Under the pieces are notes generated by a model that worked only from the letters and a program-made list of their open reading frames with translations, was not told the origin of the DNA and searched no databases. This document shows, in pieces, positions 45,016 through 55,459 of a stretch of 64,000 nt of DNA. Location of the stretch: contig JADCRB010000016.1 in the NCBI GenBank assembly GCA_021464245.1, positions 3,775,250 through 3,839,249 on the forward strand. The letters are read 5' to 3'. The DNA comes from Carallia brachiata (lineage: Eukaryota; Streptophyta; Magnoliopsida; Malpighiales; Rhizophoraceae). Within the stretch, counting starts at the first letter, position 1; each line of letters starts with the position of its first letter. Made by a program: the position numbers and the translations under genes.

Positions 45016-45821
45016 CTGTTGTATTTGTTAACTAGGGCTTTGAGTTAAGGTTGGAGCTTTGCCCCCAAATTTGGATTTGGACTTTAGACTAAAATTTGGA
45101 TTTGGGTTTTTAGTCCGAGTTTGGATTTGGGGTTTTGGATTTAGGTTCAGATTTGGATTTTGAGCTAGAGCTTGAGTTTGGGTTTTGGCCTGGGTTTGAA
45201 GTCTGTCCCTGAATCTGGATTTGGACTTTAGGCCAAAATTGAGTTGGGGGTTTTGAACCTAAATTTGGTCTGAATCTGAACTTTAAGTTGGAATTTGGAT
45301 TTAGGTTTTGAGTCGGGGTCTGGGATTTGCCCCTGAATCTAGATTTGGACTTCAGGCTAGAATTTGGATTTGGCCTTTAGGTCCAAGTTTGAGCCCGAGT
45401 TGAGGATTTGGGCATTTATTTGACACTTTCCCCCAACTTTGGTCGGGATGAACAGTCGACTTCTCCATTCGGCAAGAGAGTCAAGAGAGAGATTTTGCTA
45501 CTGTGTGAGCTGTAGTTTCTCTATTTTATTTTTTTTTTTGGGTAGCGAGGAACTGTGTCCATGCGTGAGTTTGTGGACTTGCGTAACCAAGTAGGGTAGT
45601 TGATGCAGGCAATGGAGCAATCATCTTTTTGCTGGCGGAGGAGGTCTTACTCTTCTTTGGTGCGAGTGAAGCACCGGATTCCTACCCTATATTTTTTTTC
45701 TTTTTGCTCTCGGGGCTGTGTTGCCAAGAAATCGCCACTATGCTACCAACCTCTTCTTCTTTTTTTTTTTGAAGGAGTAAAAGATGGGAGGTAGAGAGGT
45801 CCCATCCATCGTCCCAAAAAT
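45016..45821 (-). mobile_element. CCAAATC array, segment B and leader
   Basis: CCAAATC array to about 45,425, segment B to about 45,760, leader to 45,821. The A-rich block found in other elements is missing between array and segment B. Confidence 0.7.
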
Positions 45822-47537
45822 TGTAAACAAGGCTGTAAGTTTCGAGCCCAAACAATTAGGCTTAAAAAATATAGATACAAATTACAAATGAAAATTTAAA
45901 ATTTATGTGGGGGTTGATCTTTGTGTGATCCTCCAATTAATGCTCCTGTGTGATTTTATCAAGGGCTAGGTAGGCTTGATCTTGAACGAAAGAGGATGAA
46001 TTTTCACAGCTTGTTCTTAAACTGTAGGAAATAAATTCCACTGAAGTTCGAGGCTTGATCTCAGGGGGATGTCGTAACATCGTTGAGGGTCGTAGAGACT
46101 TGATCTCAATCGGATTGGCTTGATTCTGGTGAGGGCCATATGGGCTTGATCTCAGATGGATTGGTTTGATTCCACAAAGGGTCGGGGCTTAATCCCACTA
46201 GGACTGATTTGGCTTCGTTGAGGGCCGTATGGGCTGGCTTTGCTGAGGACCGTAGGAGGCTTAATCTTAGACAGATGTTTAATAATTTAATATTTTAAAT
46301 TTTTACCCTCGCAAATCTCCATTAGGGGTGACCGAAGAGCATATACCCAAAATATAATTAGAAATGAGTATATTAAATATTTTAGACTTTTACTCTGGAA
46401 TATCGCATTTAGTGGCGTCCAGAGAGCATATGCCCAAAATACGAAAATGTAGGGGAAAAAATCGAAACAAAGGAATTGCAATGTTTTGCTTCCAATTCCG
46501 CCTCGCTTCTCTCGATGTCCTAGGCTAGCCATTTCTATGGCCTATTTATAGGCCATGGAATGGCCACTGCGCAACTAATTTTTTTTTTTTAATATCATTA
46601 TCATCCAAAGGTCAGCAAATCGACCTTTAAAGTTTCAGAGGTTGACAAAGATGGGAGGAATTTTAGATATTCTTTTGGCCCCCTTAATATTTTTCTTCTC
46701 TTGGCTCCCTCTTTTGCTGTGATTGATTGTGTTTGTTTTCGCTGCCTATTTATATGCTCTTGAAAGGTACTGTGTGGTTCTATGCCACGTAGGCTTGATT
46801 TTGATAGAAAGACAAAAATTTCCACAGTGTGATCTTGAACTGTAAGAATAAATTCCACTGAGGGCCAAGGCTTGATCTAAGGGGGATGCCGTAACTCCAG
46901 TAAGGGTCGTAGAGACTTGATCTCAGTCTGATTGGCTTGATTCTAGTGAGGGCCATATGGGCTTGATTTCAGGGGGACTGGTTTAACTTCACTAAGGGTC
47001 AGGGTTGATCCCACTCGGATTGATTTTATGTCCACTGAGGGCTGTAGGGACTTGATTTCAACTAGACTAGCTTCGCTGAGGGCCGTAGGAGCTTAATCTC
47101 ATAAGAAAGTTTAATATTGTAATATTTTAAGACTTTGACTCGGTAGATCCAACTATGTGGCAACTAGAGAACATGCACCCAAAATATGCTTCGAAATGAG
47201 TATATTAAATATTTTGGGCCTTCACTTGGAAGATCACAGTTAATGGTGTCTAGAGAGCATATGCCCAAAATAAAAAAATGTATGAGATAAAAAGTTTTAA
47301 AACTTTTGGCCTCTTGAAATTGGTTTTGCTGGTTTCCTCTCTCGGCTGTCTGTGATTGTCTGTTGGTGCTTGGCCTATTTACAGGCCTCTGAACAAACCA
47401 CTTCCTCTCATTTTTTTTTTTATTTTTATAAATACCTTCCTTTTCTTTGGCAAGTGGCTAGCCAAAGAAATTGGTCTTTGGTCGGTACCAGCCAAAGACT
47501 TTATTCCCTTTTTTCCAAGAAAAAAACCATTTTTACA
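45822..47537 (-). mobile_element. LTR mosaic of three minus LTR pieces
   Basis: Piece 1 (45,822-46,650) begins TGTAAACA and includes a palindromic TATA region (about 46,530-46,565). Piece 2 (46,651-46,790) is a U3/promoter fragment. Piece 3 (about 46,791-47,537) starts inside an LTR and ends TTTTTACA before a polypurine tract at 47,538. Each join changes LTR subtype. Confidence 0.65.
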
Positions 47538-48797
47538 AATACCCCCACTTAAAGACTTGGTGAGGCAGAACCTTGGGACATGATTTGAACCATCTTGAAG
47601 TCCAGCTTGAAGTTTGAGACATCTTTAATGTTGAAGTCTTTAGCTTCGATTAGCTGGGCTGCTGTTCACAATTTATGCTCGTGCGGACCAAGAGTTTTGG
47701 ACTGCACATTGCATGGTTGTTGTCATCTCGCCTTTTATTTTCACGCGGGCTAAGAGTATGCTATGGTTGTTCGCCTTTTATACTTGTGCGAGGTAGGAGT
47801 CTATTGTTGGGTTGTCGCCTTTTATACTCATGTGAGGTACGAGTGTAGATTTGCTGAACTGTTCGCCTTTTATACTTGTGCGAGGCAGGTGTCTGAATTT
47901 GTTGTTGAGTTGTTCGCCTTTTATACTTGTGCAATGCAGGAGTCTGGATTTGTTGTTTAATTGTTCCCCTTTTATGCTCGTGTAATGCAGGAGTCTGTTG
48001 TTGTGTTATTTCCTTTTATATTCGTGCATGATAGGAGTCTGCTTCAGCTGTTCGGGTGTTCGCCTTTTATACTCGTGCGAGCAGGAGTGTGCTTCAATTG
48101 TTTGTCTTTTATACTCGTGCGAGGCAAGAGCGTATATTTGTTGTTGAATGTTCGACTTGTATATTCATGTGATGCAGGAGTATGATTTGATAAACTGTTG
48201 ACTTAGTGACTTGGCTTTTGAGTCAGGGTTTGAGTTTTTGGCCCTAAATCTAAATTTGGACTTTGACCGGAATTTAGATTTGGGCTTTGAGTTTGAGTTT
48301 GGATTTGGGTTTTGAATTTGGATCCAAATTTGGGCTTTCAGCTGGAGTTTGAGTTTGCTCTTTGGGCCTTTGTTTGAACCTAAGTTAGGATTTGGACTTT
48401 GGGTTTAGGTCTAGGTTTGGGGTCCACCTCTGAATTTGGATTTGGACTTTAGGCTAGAATTTGAGTTTGAACTTTGAGCCCGACTTTGGATTTGTTGGGT
48501 TTTGGGGATTTGGACTTAAACTGGGATTTGGTTTTGGGCTTGAGCCTGGGATTTGGATTTGAATTTGGCCTTATTTGGGTCTGCAAATGCGCTTCAGAGC
48601 TTTTTTTTTTCCTTTTTTTAAATTTTTTATTATTTTGCTTTTTTTCTTTTTTAATTTATTTCTTTTTTGAAATTTTTTCCTTTTTTTATTTTTTTGGTTT
48701 TTTTTCCCTTTTTAGATTTTTTTACATAGTAACGCTTTAGAAGTTTACCGCTTGGTCAGCCAAGTCGGTATGCATTTCTTGGTTGACAGAGATACAT
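47538..48797 (-). mobile_element. Truncated internal region (tail, minisatellite, CCAAATC array, A-rich block)
   Basis: Polypurine tract (47,538-47,555), tail, about 12 minisatellite units (47,655-48,195), CCAAATC array (48,215-48,595), T-rich block (48,600-48,725) and the sequence just downstream of gag. It is cut at about 48,797 by another minus LTR, so gag or segment B is missing. Confidence 0.7.
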
Positions 48798-49234
48798 ATT
48801 TAATATTTTAATATTTTAGGTTTTTGACATAGTACGTCGAATTCTGTGGTAACCAAAAAGCATACATCAAAAATATGTTTGAAAATGTGCATATTAAATA
48901 TTTTGGACTTTTACTGTGGAAGATCGCACTTAATGACGTCCAGAGAGTATACGCATAAAATACGAAAACATATGGAAGGAATTTTAGAAATTCTTTTGGC
49001 CCCCTTAATATTTTTGCTCTCTCTTGGCTCCCTCTCTTGCTGTGATTAGCTGTGTTTGTTTTCGCTGCCTATTTTTAGGCTCTTGAGAGGTACTGTGTGG
49101 TATTGTGCTAACAATTTTTTGCTGACTTCTTCTTGTTTTTTTTTCCCCCTTTCTTTGGCCAGTGGCCAGCCAAAGAAATTTTTTTTTCTTTTTCATTGAT
49201 CAGTTAGCCGACCAATGACTTTTTTTTTTTACAA
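48798..49234 (-). mobile_element. Truncated minus LTR
   Basis: Starts at ATATTTAATATTTTAATA, lacking the minisatellite half, and runs to a degenerate terminus (TTTTTTACAAGTTTAG) near 49,234, before a polypurine tract (about 49,241-49,255). Confidence 0.65.
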
Positions 49235-50146
49235 GTTTAGAAATGCCCCCACTTCAAGGCTTGGTGAGGCGGAACCTTGTGACGCGATTTGAACTAAGTT
49301 TTAAAGTCTAGGTTGAAGCTTGAGACGTCATTAATGTTGAAGTCTTTAGCTTCGATTAGCTCGGCTGCTATTCACAGTTTATGCTTGTGCAGGACAGGAG
49401 TTTTGAACTAGGCCTCGTGTGGTTGTTGCCGTCTCGCCTTTTATACTCATACGGGCTAAGAATATGTTGTAATCGTTTGCCTTTTATACTCATGTGAGGT
49501 AGGAGTCTGTTGTTGGGTTGTCGCCTTCTATACTCGTGCGAGGCAGGAGTGTGGATTTGCTGAACTGTTCGCCTTTTATACTCGTGCGATGCAACAGTTT
49601 GGATTTGTTGTTTAGCTGTTCGCCTTTTATACTCGTGTGATGCAGGAGTCTGTTGTTGAGTTGTCACCTTTTATACACGTGCGAGGTAGGAGTCTACTTC
49701 AGCTGTTCAATTGTTCGCGTTTTATACTCGTGCAGGCAGGAGTGTGGATTTGTTGTTGAGTTGTTCGCCTTTTATACTCGTGCAAGGTAGTAGTATGAAT
49801 CTGTTGTTGAGTTAGTCTCTTTTTATACTCGTGCGAGGCAGGAGTCTAGATTTGTAGTTGAACTATTTGCCTTTTATACTTGTGTGAGGTAGGAGTCTGT
49901 TGTTGGGTTGTCTTTTTTTATACTCGTTCGAGACAAGAGTTTGTTGTTGGGTTGTCGCCTTTTGTAATCGTGGGAGACAGCAGTCTGGACAGCAGTCTGG
50001 TTTGGTAAACAATTCACCTTTTATACTCATGTGAGGTAGGAGTTTATTGTTGGGTTGTCGCCTTTTATTCTCATGTGAAACAGGAGTCTGGTCTGCTGAA
50101 CTGTTTGCCTTTTATAGTTGTGCGAGGCAAGAGTTTGTTGCTGGGT
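49235..50146 (-). repeat. Polypurine tract, tail and TATAAAAGG minisatellite
   Basis: The tail spans about 49,256-49,370, then about 16 units to 50,146. The array is interrupted in mid-unit by the plus LTR at 50,147, so the plus element appears to have inserted into it. Confidence 0.8.
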
Positions 50147-51067
50147 TGCAAACACCCAAAAAAAAAAAAAAGCATGATGGCCATGCAATGGCCAGCCATC
50201 TAATGCATGCATGCAAGTTTAATGGCCAACCACCTAATAATTATGCAAATGCAAGGGGTCGGCTACTTGTAACGGTGGTACTAGTCCCTTTTTGTGGCTC
50301 ATTATGCATAAATAAGCAAAGAGCCAAGCCAAGCAGCATCATCAATCGAAGAAACGTTTGCAAAATATTTCAAAAAACAAAATCCCAAAACAAACATATG
50401 GGTGAGGGGTATGAAGGAATTTTCAATTCAAAAAGTTTTTAAAAGCCCAAAATATTTAATATACGTGTACGTTTTCGTATTTTAGGCATATACTCCCTCA
50501 ACACCATTAAGGGAAATATTCCATATAAAAAGCCCAAAATATGCAATATACTCCAAGCATATTTTGGGTGTATATTCTCTAGTTGCTATTGATTGGGATC
50601 TGTGAGAGTAAAAATATTAAAATATTAAAAATTTATTTGAGATTAAGTCTCCTACGACCCTCAGCAGAGCCAGTCCATATGAGATCAAGCCCCTATGACC
50701 CTCAGCGAAGCTAAACCAGTCCGAGTGGGATCAAGCCATGGCCCTAGCCCTCAGCGGAGTCAAACCAGTCAATCTTAGATTAAGACCGTACGGCTGTCAC
50801 TAGAAGCCAATCCGATTGAGACCAAGTCTCTACGGCGCTCACCGGAGTTACCGCATCCCCATGACATCAAGCCTCGGCCCTCAGTGGAATTTATTTTCTC
50901 AGTTCAAGAGCAAGCCTTTGTGGCCCTTGACGACATCACACAGGAGTATTAATCGAAGGATCCACACCGAGATCGACCCCACATAAATTTTAAATTCTCA
51001 TTTGTAATTTATATTTGTATTTTCGCAACCTAACTATTTCAGGCTCAAAACATATGGTCCCCTCACA
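50147..51067 (+). mobile_element. 5' LTR of the WOX element
   Basis: Starts TGCAAACACC (T to C in TGTAAACA), ends CCTCACA (51,067). 921 bp. The usual TATA motif is altered (TATGCATAAATAAGC near 50,303-50,317). The minisatellite is about 50,630-50,880. Two CAAGCATATTTTGGG-region modules are partly scrambled near 50,450-50,570. Confidence 0.8.
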
Positions 51068-51894
51068 ATTTTTGGCATGCCCGGTGGAACTTCTCTACCT
51101 TCCATCTTTTGCTGCTTAAAGAAAAAAAAAATGGTTGGCGGCGCAGCGACCATTTCATGGCCTATAGGTCATGAAATGGCCAACACCAATACAACCAGGG
51201 GGCAAAAAGAAGAAAAAAAATGGGGCAAGAATATGACATATAAGTGGTACTAAAGAAGAGTAAGACTGTCACCGCTAGCAAAAAAATGACTGCTCCATTG
51301 TCTACATCAACTACCCTACCTGGGTACACAGGTCTAGAAGCTTGTGAACGTACATAATTGCTTGCCCCCCAAACACATCAAATATTGAAATGGAGAATTT
51401 GCAGCCCACATAATAATAATATCTCTCACTCGACTCTCTTGTCAAATGGAGAAGCTGACTATTAACCCCAACAGAAGTTGGGGGCAGCAGGTCAATTCCA
51501 CACCAAGGCCCTCTACTTCAGTCTTTCAAGTTGGGGGCACAAGTCCCATCTAACTGGACCAACAAAAGGATAAGAGCACCGAACCGATGACAAACTCACC
51601 TCCAAATGGGACAACCCATAGCTAGTTCAAAACGCCTACACAAGCAATGCTTACATGTTGAAAAAGCGTCCGAACTAGCCCAATTAGTAGTACATTTCTA
51701 AAGCGTTGTTATGTGTAGACAAATAATAAAAAAAGGTTTAAAAAATTTTAAAAAATAAAAAATAAAAAAAGGAACAAAATTTCAAAAAAGCAAAAAAATT
51801 CAAAAAAACAAAAAAAAGCAAAAAAATTCAAAAGAAGGCAAAAAAAATGAAAAAACAGAAAAAAGTAATGAAACACATGTGCAGGCTTAAATAA
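51068..51894 (+). mobile_element. Leader, segment B (fullest copy) and A-rich block
   Basis: Primer-binding-site-like TTTTTGGCATGCCCGGTGG at 51,070. Leader with a near-perfect palindrome (about 51,151-51,176). Segment B to 51,724, including GGGGCACAAGTCCCATC, which matches gag DNA encoding GTVPIQLD. Then A-rich sequence 51,725-51,870. Confidence 0.7.
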
Positions 51895-52164
51895 AGCCAA
51901 AGTCAAATCCCAATCTCGGACTTAAAGCCCAAAACCAAATCCCAATTTAAGTCCAAATCCCCAAAACCCAGCAAATCTAAACCTAGCTCAAAGCTCAAAT
52001 CTAAATTTCAACTCCAAGTTCAAACCCCGTCTCAAACTCAAAGCCCAAATCCAAACTCGGGCTCAAGTTCGGGCTCGGGCTTGAAACCCCAAAAACCAAA
52101 AACTTAGGACCCAATCCAAAACTCCTATCCCGTTGATTATAAACTGTGAACGGTTCAAAAGGAT
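51895..52164 (+). repeat. CCAAATC array and a single minisatellite unit
   Basis: The array spans about 51,895-52,100. Only one minisatellite unit remains (52,105-52,160, with TATAAACT), so this WOX copy lacks the usual TATAAAAGG series. Confidence 0.8.
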
Positions 52165-52263
52165 AAAAACGATTGAGGGTTTGAGTTTAAATCATTGTTC
52201 TAGTCTCAACCTTTTACTCGTACTTACTGGAGGTCAAGCTTCTGCATCCTTTCAGCAAGAAAG
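52165..52263 (+). other. Conserved leader of the captured WOX segment
   Basis: Collinear with 9,226-9,325, including the AACCTTTTACTCGTACTTAC stretch and CTTTCAGCAAGAAAG directly before ATG. Confidence 0.55.
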
Positions 52264-52937
52264 ATGGAACCAGTTGCAAAACCTTAAATAAGGGAGAGAA
52301 TAGGTAACCACACACTAGATGGCGACCAAGTCCAATGCAACTACAAATGTTGGAGGAGTAATTTCGTAATAATAAAGGTACTTGTCCTAGTTTATCACAG
52401 CTCTCCAAACTTACCTCGTGACTGCGACTATTTGGAGCAATCGAGACAAAAAATGTGTATTTTTAGTTTCAAAACTGGAGAAATAGGGTAAGAGTAGCAC
52501 TGAGAGCTGCGGTCTCTACAGCACAACCTGTCTCAACCACCACAGCTGTTCCCATGGTAGATCTCACTAGCATTGCTTCATCCTAAAATCAAGTTGTAGG
52601 TCTGAACTCCACTGCTGCCATGGTCCCCCAGGGCTATTTTGAGCAAAACTATAGCCTGATACAATACGCATATTCGTTCTAGAGGTTTTACTCCTCATTT
52701 TATAGACCTTCAAGCTCTAGCTGGGGGTTCATCCCTTATGGATACTTCAATCCGATAACAAACTTTGTACCGAGAGGGAGCCATTCTGTCAAAACTCTGC
52801 CTCTCTTTCCAGTATACCCTGGCAACGTCAATCAACAGGAAAGTTTTCGTAGTGTCGACATCATCGGCCCGCCAAACAAGGATTAGATTGACCTAGAGCT
52901 ACGCCTTGAGCCCTAGGAGGTCGGCCGACAAGGATAA
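52264..52937 (+). pseudogene. Captured WOX pseudogene, collinear, one early 1-bp deletion
   Basis: ATG 52,264; one base is lost between codons 8 and 19, after which the frame is collinear with the 9.3-kb copy: homeodomain R1 at 52,317, WUS box TLPLFP at 52,794-52,811, EAR motif DLELRL at 52,890-52,907. Spacings of 477 and 573 bp from homeodomain to the two motifs are identical in both copies. The helix 3 region reads IETKNVYF-stop-FQNWRNRVR, a TGG-to-TAG change at W50. Other stops are at codon 8, homeodomain 15 and 35 (TGA), and elsewhere. The natural stop is TAA 52,935-52,937. Confidence 0.9.
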
Positions 52938-53731
52938 GGTGCAACGACTTTTGCGGCACTGCCTTGACTTTTGCAACACTTGTCACTTGTCGTCTCATTT
53001 GTCTCTTATGGCAGAAAAAGACGTAAAGGGACCCCCACCTGATCCAACATATCCTCTTTTTAACTTTTGCACAAAAAAAAAGATAGGAGCTTTTATTGTT
53101 TATATATTCCCTACATTCTCGAGTCACAAAACCTATACCTCAACTCTTTTTCCTATCTAAAGAGGGATGATGGCTAGTCCCTCCTGTACTCTCTCTTTTT
53201 TAGGAAATTCTCCAATGAAAAAGGTGGAGATACACAATAAAGAGTCATTCTCTTCGAAGGATCCTTAAAAGCCGTCGAATTTCAGACTCTGACGCAATCA
53301 TGGTCAATGAAGTTTCAACCACTCTCCTTAATTTGCATCTATCACGATGAGCCAAAAAGTTGTGATCAGCCTTATCTACTCTCAAATGCGGCGACAGATG
53401 GGGAAGTCTAACTACTCTTCTTACGTCGCGACGTAAAGAGGAATCATAACTATAGTTCGTCTCTCTATGCGTTGGCCTTGAAGTTCCATGGTTTTGAACC
53501 TTCTCCATGGGAAGGTTCAAGTTTTTTGTTTACTAGATCATGCTCACCTAATCCATGAAACTTTAGGTTCTATGAAAAAAATCCTTTGCGAGCTTCCAAT
53601 TTTAACAACTGTTGGGCTAGTCAAAACTAAAGACTTCAAAATTCAATGGTCAAACTTCAAGTTGGACTTCAAGACTTGGTTTGAATCACATCCCAAGGTT
53701 CCGCCTCACCAAGTGTTGAAGTGTGGGCATT
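52938..53731 (+). mobile_element. Downstream captured sequence, tail and polypurine tract
   Basis: A TATATTCC box (about 53,101-53,110) and CT-rich leader precede ATGATGG at 53,167 and a degenerate short frame. A perfect 16-bp palindrome with two ACGT cores lies at 53,421-53,436. Tail from about 53,615; polypurine tract GAAGTGTGGGCATT at about 53,718-53,731 (one G changed to T). Confidence 0.6.
53421..53436. promoter_or_regulatory. Palindromic double ACGT site
   Basis: TTACGTCGCGACGTAA is a perfect palindrome with two ACGT cores in TGACG-like context, the type of site bound by plant bZIP factors. The copy at 10,493-10,508 differs by one base. Function is inferred only. Confidence 0.4.
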
Positions 53732-54641
53732 TGTAAACACCAAAAAAAGAAAATTGTATGATGGCCATGCAAGGGCTAGCCACCTAATGCATGCATGCAA
53801 GTTCAATAGATTGCCACCTAATAAGTGTGCAAATTCAAGGGTCAGCTACATATGGTGGTGGTACATGTCCCTTTTCGTGGCTCATTTCCTATAAATTGGC
53901 AATGAGCTGAGCCATGCAGCATCATCAATCAGAGAAAAGCTTGCAAAACATTGCAAAAACCAAAATCCCAAAACAAGCAGACGGGCGAGGGAGAGAAAGT
54001 AATTTCCAATTCCAAAAGTTTTTAAAAACTTTTTCCTACCTATGTTTTTTATATTTTGGGCTATACTCCCTAGATGCCATCAAGGGAATACTCCAAATCA
54101 AAATAAAATATTTAATATACTCATTTCTAAGCATATTTTGGGTGTATGCTTTCCGATCACCACTGATTGAGATCTGCAAGGGTAAAAATTCAAAATATTA
54201 AAATATTAAACATATGTTTAAGATTAAGTCTCCTATGACCCTCAGCAGAGCCAGTCCATCTGACATCAAGCCCCTACGACCCTCAACGGAGCTGAACCAA
54301 TCTGAGTGGAATCAAGCCCCTGCCCTCAGTGCAGTCAAACCAATCCATCTAAAATTAAGCCCACGCGGCCATCACTAGACGCCAGTCCGATTGAAACCAA
54401 GTTTTTGTGACCCTCAATGGAGTTATGGCATCCCTTTAGATCAGGCCTCGACCCTCAGTGGAATTTATTTCTTCAGTTCAAGAGCAAGCCTTCGTGGCCC
54501 CTGACGACATCATATAGGAGCATTAATCGGATGATTCACACAGAGATCGACCTCGCATAAATTTTAAATTCTCATTTGTAATTTGTATATGCATTTTAGA
54601 AACCTAACTGTTTTAGGCTCAAAACTTACGGTCTCCTCACA
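53732..54641 (+). mobile_element. 3' LTR of the WOX element
   Basis: TGTAAACA at 53,732, end CCTCACA at 54,641; 910 bp. The TATA motif is CCTATAAATTGG near 53,889-53,900. It shares the ATGGCCATGCAA module with the 5' LTR but is less scrambled. Confidence 0.85.
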
Positions 54642-54689
54642 ATTATTTGGCACGATCGACGGGTTTTCACACGAGTATCAAGGCTCCAC
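54642..54689 (+). mobile_element. Leader scrap after the WOX element
   Basis: ATTATTTGGCACGATCGACGG resembles the primer-binding-site region that follows an LTR, cut short by a minus LTR. It indicates a second internal region once followed here. Confidence 0.5.
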
Positions 54690-55459
54690 TCAGTGTGTGA
54701 TCCTTCAATTAATGCTCCTTCGTAATTTTGTCAAGGGCCATTTACGCTTCATCTTGAATGAAAGAGGATAAATTTCCATAGTTTACCCTTGAACTGTAGG
54801 AAATAAATTCCACTAAGGGCCGAGGCTTGATCTCAAGGAGGTGGCGTAACTCTAGTGAGAGTCATAGAGACTTGATCTCAATTGGATTGGTTTGATTCCG
54901 GTGAGGGCCGTATGGACTTTATCTAAGATGGACTGGTTTGACTCCACTGAAAGCTGGGGCTTGATCTTACTTGGACTGGTTTAGGCTCCGCTGAAGGCCG
55001 TATGGGCTTGATATCATATGAACTGGCTTCGCTGAAGGCCATATAAGGCTTAATCTCAGACAAATATTTAATATTTTAATATTTTGGATTTTAACTCTCA
55101 CAGATCTCCATTAGGGTGACCAGAGAGCATATACCAAAATATTCTTATAAATGAGTATATTAAATATTTTAGAATTTTACTCTGGAAGATCGCACTTAAT
55201 GGTGTCCAGAGAGCATGCACCCAAAATACAAAAACTTAGAGAGAAAAATGGAAACAAAGGAATTGTAATGCTTTGCTTCCGATTCCACCTCGCTTCCCTC
55301 GGCTGTCCAAGGCTGGCCATTTCCATGGCCCATTTATGGGCCATAGAATGGCCATTGCGCAACTGATTTTTTTTTAATATTATTATAATTCAAAGGTCAG
55401 GAAACTGACCTTTGAATCTTTCTCTTTCTGTGTTTTTTTTTATTTTTTATGTGTTTACA
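54690..55459 (-). mobile_element. 3' LTR, distal end missing
   Basis: Joins the leader scrap at about 54,690; on the plus strand it reads GTGTGATCCTTCAATTAATG onward. Ends TGTTTACA at 55,452-55,459. TATA region CCCATTTATGGG near 55,329. Confidence 0.75.

Larger units (their letters stand above)
43274..46650 (-). mobile_element. Complete gag-less family L element
   Basis: Minus-strand order: 5' LTR 46,650-45,822, leader and segment B, CCAAATC array, minisatellite, tail, polypurine tract (about 44,158-44,141), 3' LTR 44,140-43,274. Its 3' LTR also serves as 5' LTR of the WOX element on its left, so at least two units are in tandem. Confidence 0.8.
50147..54641 (+). mobile_element. Complete WOX-carrying family L element
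   Basis: 5' LTR 50147-51067 and 3' LTR 53732-54641 (same GCATGATGGCCATGCAATGG-type subfamily) enclose leader and segment B (to 51,724), A-rich block, CCAAATC array, a single minisatellite unit, the WOX segment and a polypurine tract. About 4.5 kb. It is the clearest evidence that the WOX gene is an internal part of the retroelement. Leader-like sequence follows the 3' LTR, so the right target duplication is not available. Confidence 0.85.
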
